This document shows, one piece after another, positions 6,914 through 7,161 of a stretch of 7,161 nucleotides of DNA. The stretch is from Prevotella sp. (GTDB lineage Bacteria > Bacteroidota > Bacteroidia > Bacteroidales > Bacteroidaceae), in contig JAEEZP010000002.1 of assembly GCA_016291915.1 (NCBI GenBank), positions 1-7,161 of the forward strand. Direction: 5' to 3'. A program made the position numbers and the translations under genes. How positions within the stretch are numbered: position 1 is the stretch's first letter; every line of letters begins with the position of its first letter. Below the pieces are notes generated by a model. It had not been told where the DNA came from. It ran no database searches and was given only the letters and a program-made list of their open reading frames with translations.

Positions 6914-7018
6914 ATGATGAAACTATTGCAGAAGATAAAACGGATCATTTCAGAGTCTTCGTTCATCGGGATATGTTATCCCGATGTCAGTAATGGCGGA
7001 TATGCTATCCGCAAATAA
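6914..7018 (+). CDS. Candidate small protein, 33-34 residues, unknown function
   Basis: The frame starts at ATG 6914 (or, with better ribosome spacing, ATG 6917) and ends at TAA 7016-7018. The N-terminal half, MKLLQKIKRIISE, is a basic amphipathic helix; the rest (SSFIGICYPDVSNGGYAIRK) contains one Cys and is polar and glycine-rich. There is no signal peptide or membrane helix. I do not recognise the family. Evidence for: a near-perfect Shine-Dalgarno in a phylum that rarely uses one. Evidence against: very short length, and codons 17-33 largely encode two perfect DNA palindromes, so the peptide could be a by-product of a structural element. It may be a leader peptide for a gene beyond the right edge, an independent small protein, or not translated. 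Confidence 0.35.
   Translation: MMKLLQKIKRIISESSFIGICYPDVSNGGYAIRK
6964..7012 (+). repeat. Twin perfect hairpins with a shared core
   Basis: Hairpin A: CATCGGGATA (6964-6973), loop TGT, TATCCCGATG (6977-6986), a perfect 10-bp stem. Hairpin B: GCGGATA (6996-7002), loop TGC, TATCCGC (7006-7012), a perfect 7-bp stem. Nine bases separate them. Both contain GGATATGYTATCC (6969-6981 and 6998-7010), offset by 29 bp and therefore in different codon frames. No T-run follows, so they are not ordinary terminators. They could be protein-binding palindromes, RNA hairpins of a leader or attenuator, or a REP-like element. Confidence 0.75.
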
Positions 7019-7041
7019 CCTGAATAACAGAAACGTATATA

Positions 7042-7161
7042 ATGTGTAAAACGGCAATAAACATGGAGCAGCGAACGGTTACTATAAGGAACTTTTTGCG
7101 GATCACAAAAATAGTGCAAGTGAGTGCAATGAAAGTTCACTTTCAAATTGCCGAGCGCAGC
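7042..7161 (+). CDS. Open frame running off the right edge, doubtful
   Basis: From ATG 7042 (or the in-frame ATG 7063) the frame stays open to the last base: 40 or 33 codons, with an upstream stop TGA at 7021-7023. The start reads MCKTAINMEQRTVTIRNFL and the remainder is translated from the repeat-like sequence at 7101-7161. There is no Shine-Dalgarno and no recognisable domain. An open run this long is not unlikely by chance, and the overlap with a probable non-coding repeat argues against a gene. It is listed only because its continuation cannot be seen. Confidence 0.15.
   Translation, partial: MCKTAINMEQRTVTIRNFLRITKIVQVSAMKVHFQIAERS
7101..7161. repeat. GTGCAA-rich palindromic intergenic element of Bacteroidales type, truncated by window end
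   Basis: AGTGCAA occurs at 7113-7119 and 7123-7129 (10-bp period). TGAAAGT (7130-7136) and ACTTTCA (7139-7145) form an inverted repeat, and GCAAT (7126-7130) pairs with ATTGC (7146-7150) outside it, with a small bulge. The segment ends ATTGCCGAGCGCAGC. I remember very similar sequence (GTGCAA, a variable short palindrome, then TTGCCGAGCGCAGC) as recurring between genes in Bacteroides and Prevotella; this is recollection, not a search result. It continues past the window. Confidence 0.5.
7106..7134 (-). promoter_or_regulatory. Candidate leftward Bacteroidota sigma-ABfr promoter
   Basis: On the minus strand 7113-7106 reads TATTTTTG, an exact match to the Bacteroidota -7 element TAnnTTTG. Seventeen bases upstream (7134-7131) is TTTC, one mismatch from the -33 element TTTG, though the usual spacing is nearer 19-21. 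Transcription would start near 7100-7097 and run left, antisense to the small ORF and the twin hairpins. No convincing minus-strand gene lies there. A short motif like this can arise by chance. Confidence 0.3.

Noticed and set aside
6868..6966. Minus-strand 32-codon ORF overlapping the small + ORF
   Set aside because: It has no ribosome-binding site and no recognisable features; the opposite strand has the far better initiation signal.
6964..7012. Twin hairpins as a short CRISPR array or tandem terminator
   Set aside because: There are only two units, spaced too closely for spacers, with no cas genes and no T-run.
6904..7134. Type I toxin-antitoxin reading: small peptide plus antisense promoter
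   Set aside because: The peptide is basic and amphipathic but lacks the membrane-spanning segment of type I toxins, and the antisense promoter is only a motif match. Kept as separate observations instead.

Overview
The window looks like the chromosome of a Bacteroidota species, most likely a Prevotellaceae member (Prevotella/Segatella-like). This rests on the protein families present (an S46 dipeptidyl-peptidase, a large secreted GH2 glycosidase and an SpmB-type protein in a lineage not expected to sporulate), on the absence of Shine-Dalgarno sequences before the three complete large genes, and on an intergenic sequence at the right edge that resembles a family I remember from Bacteroides/Prevotella genomes. 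The genus is an inference; no rRNA or species marker is present.

Layout, all large genes on the + strand. (1) 1-219: the last 72 codons of an SpmB-type membrane protein whose start lies outside the window. (2) 259-1752: a complete 14-helix MOP-superfamily lipid-linked oligosaccharide flippase. (3) 1799-3916: a periplasmic S46 dipeptidyl-peptidase with catalytic triad His83/Asp221/Ser641 and Gly659 in the specificity position, so DPP7-type rather than Asp/Glu-specific DPP11. (4) 3927-6701: a secreted multidomain GH2 glycoside hydrolase with likely catalytic Glu416 and Glu518 and an extra Rossmann/glutamine-amidotransferase-like C-terminal domain. The spacers are 39, 46 and 10 bp, so the peptidase and glycosidase are probably co-transcribed, and all four may share a transcript. 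Together the last two supply periplasmic catabolism: dipeptides are cut from oligopeptides and a sugar is trimmed from an unidentified glycan. No SusC/SusD genes are visible, so no polysaccharide utilisation locus can be claimed.

The final 460 bp (6702-7161) hold no large gene but are full of structure. A long imperfect hairpin begins in the GH2 stop codon (6700-6776). An 11-bp direct repeat follows (6858-6882). Then comes a near-perfect Shine-Dalgarno sequence, unusual in this phylum, in front of a 34-codon ORF (6914-7018). The second half of that ORF is made of two perfect hairpins sharing the core GGATATGYTATCC. At the right edge is a GTGCAA-rich palindromic sequence carrying a leftward-facing match to the Bacteroidota -7 promoter element, plus an open frame running out of the window. 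This tail is the part most worth a second look; the four large genes belong to known families.
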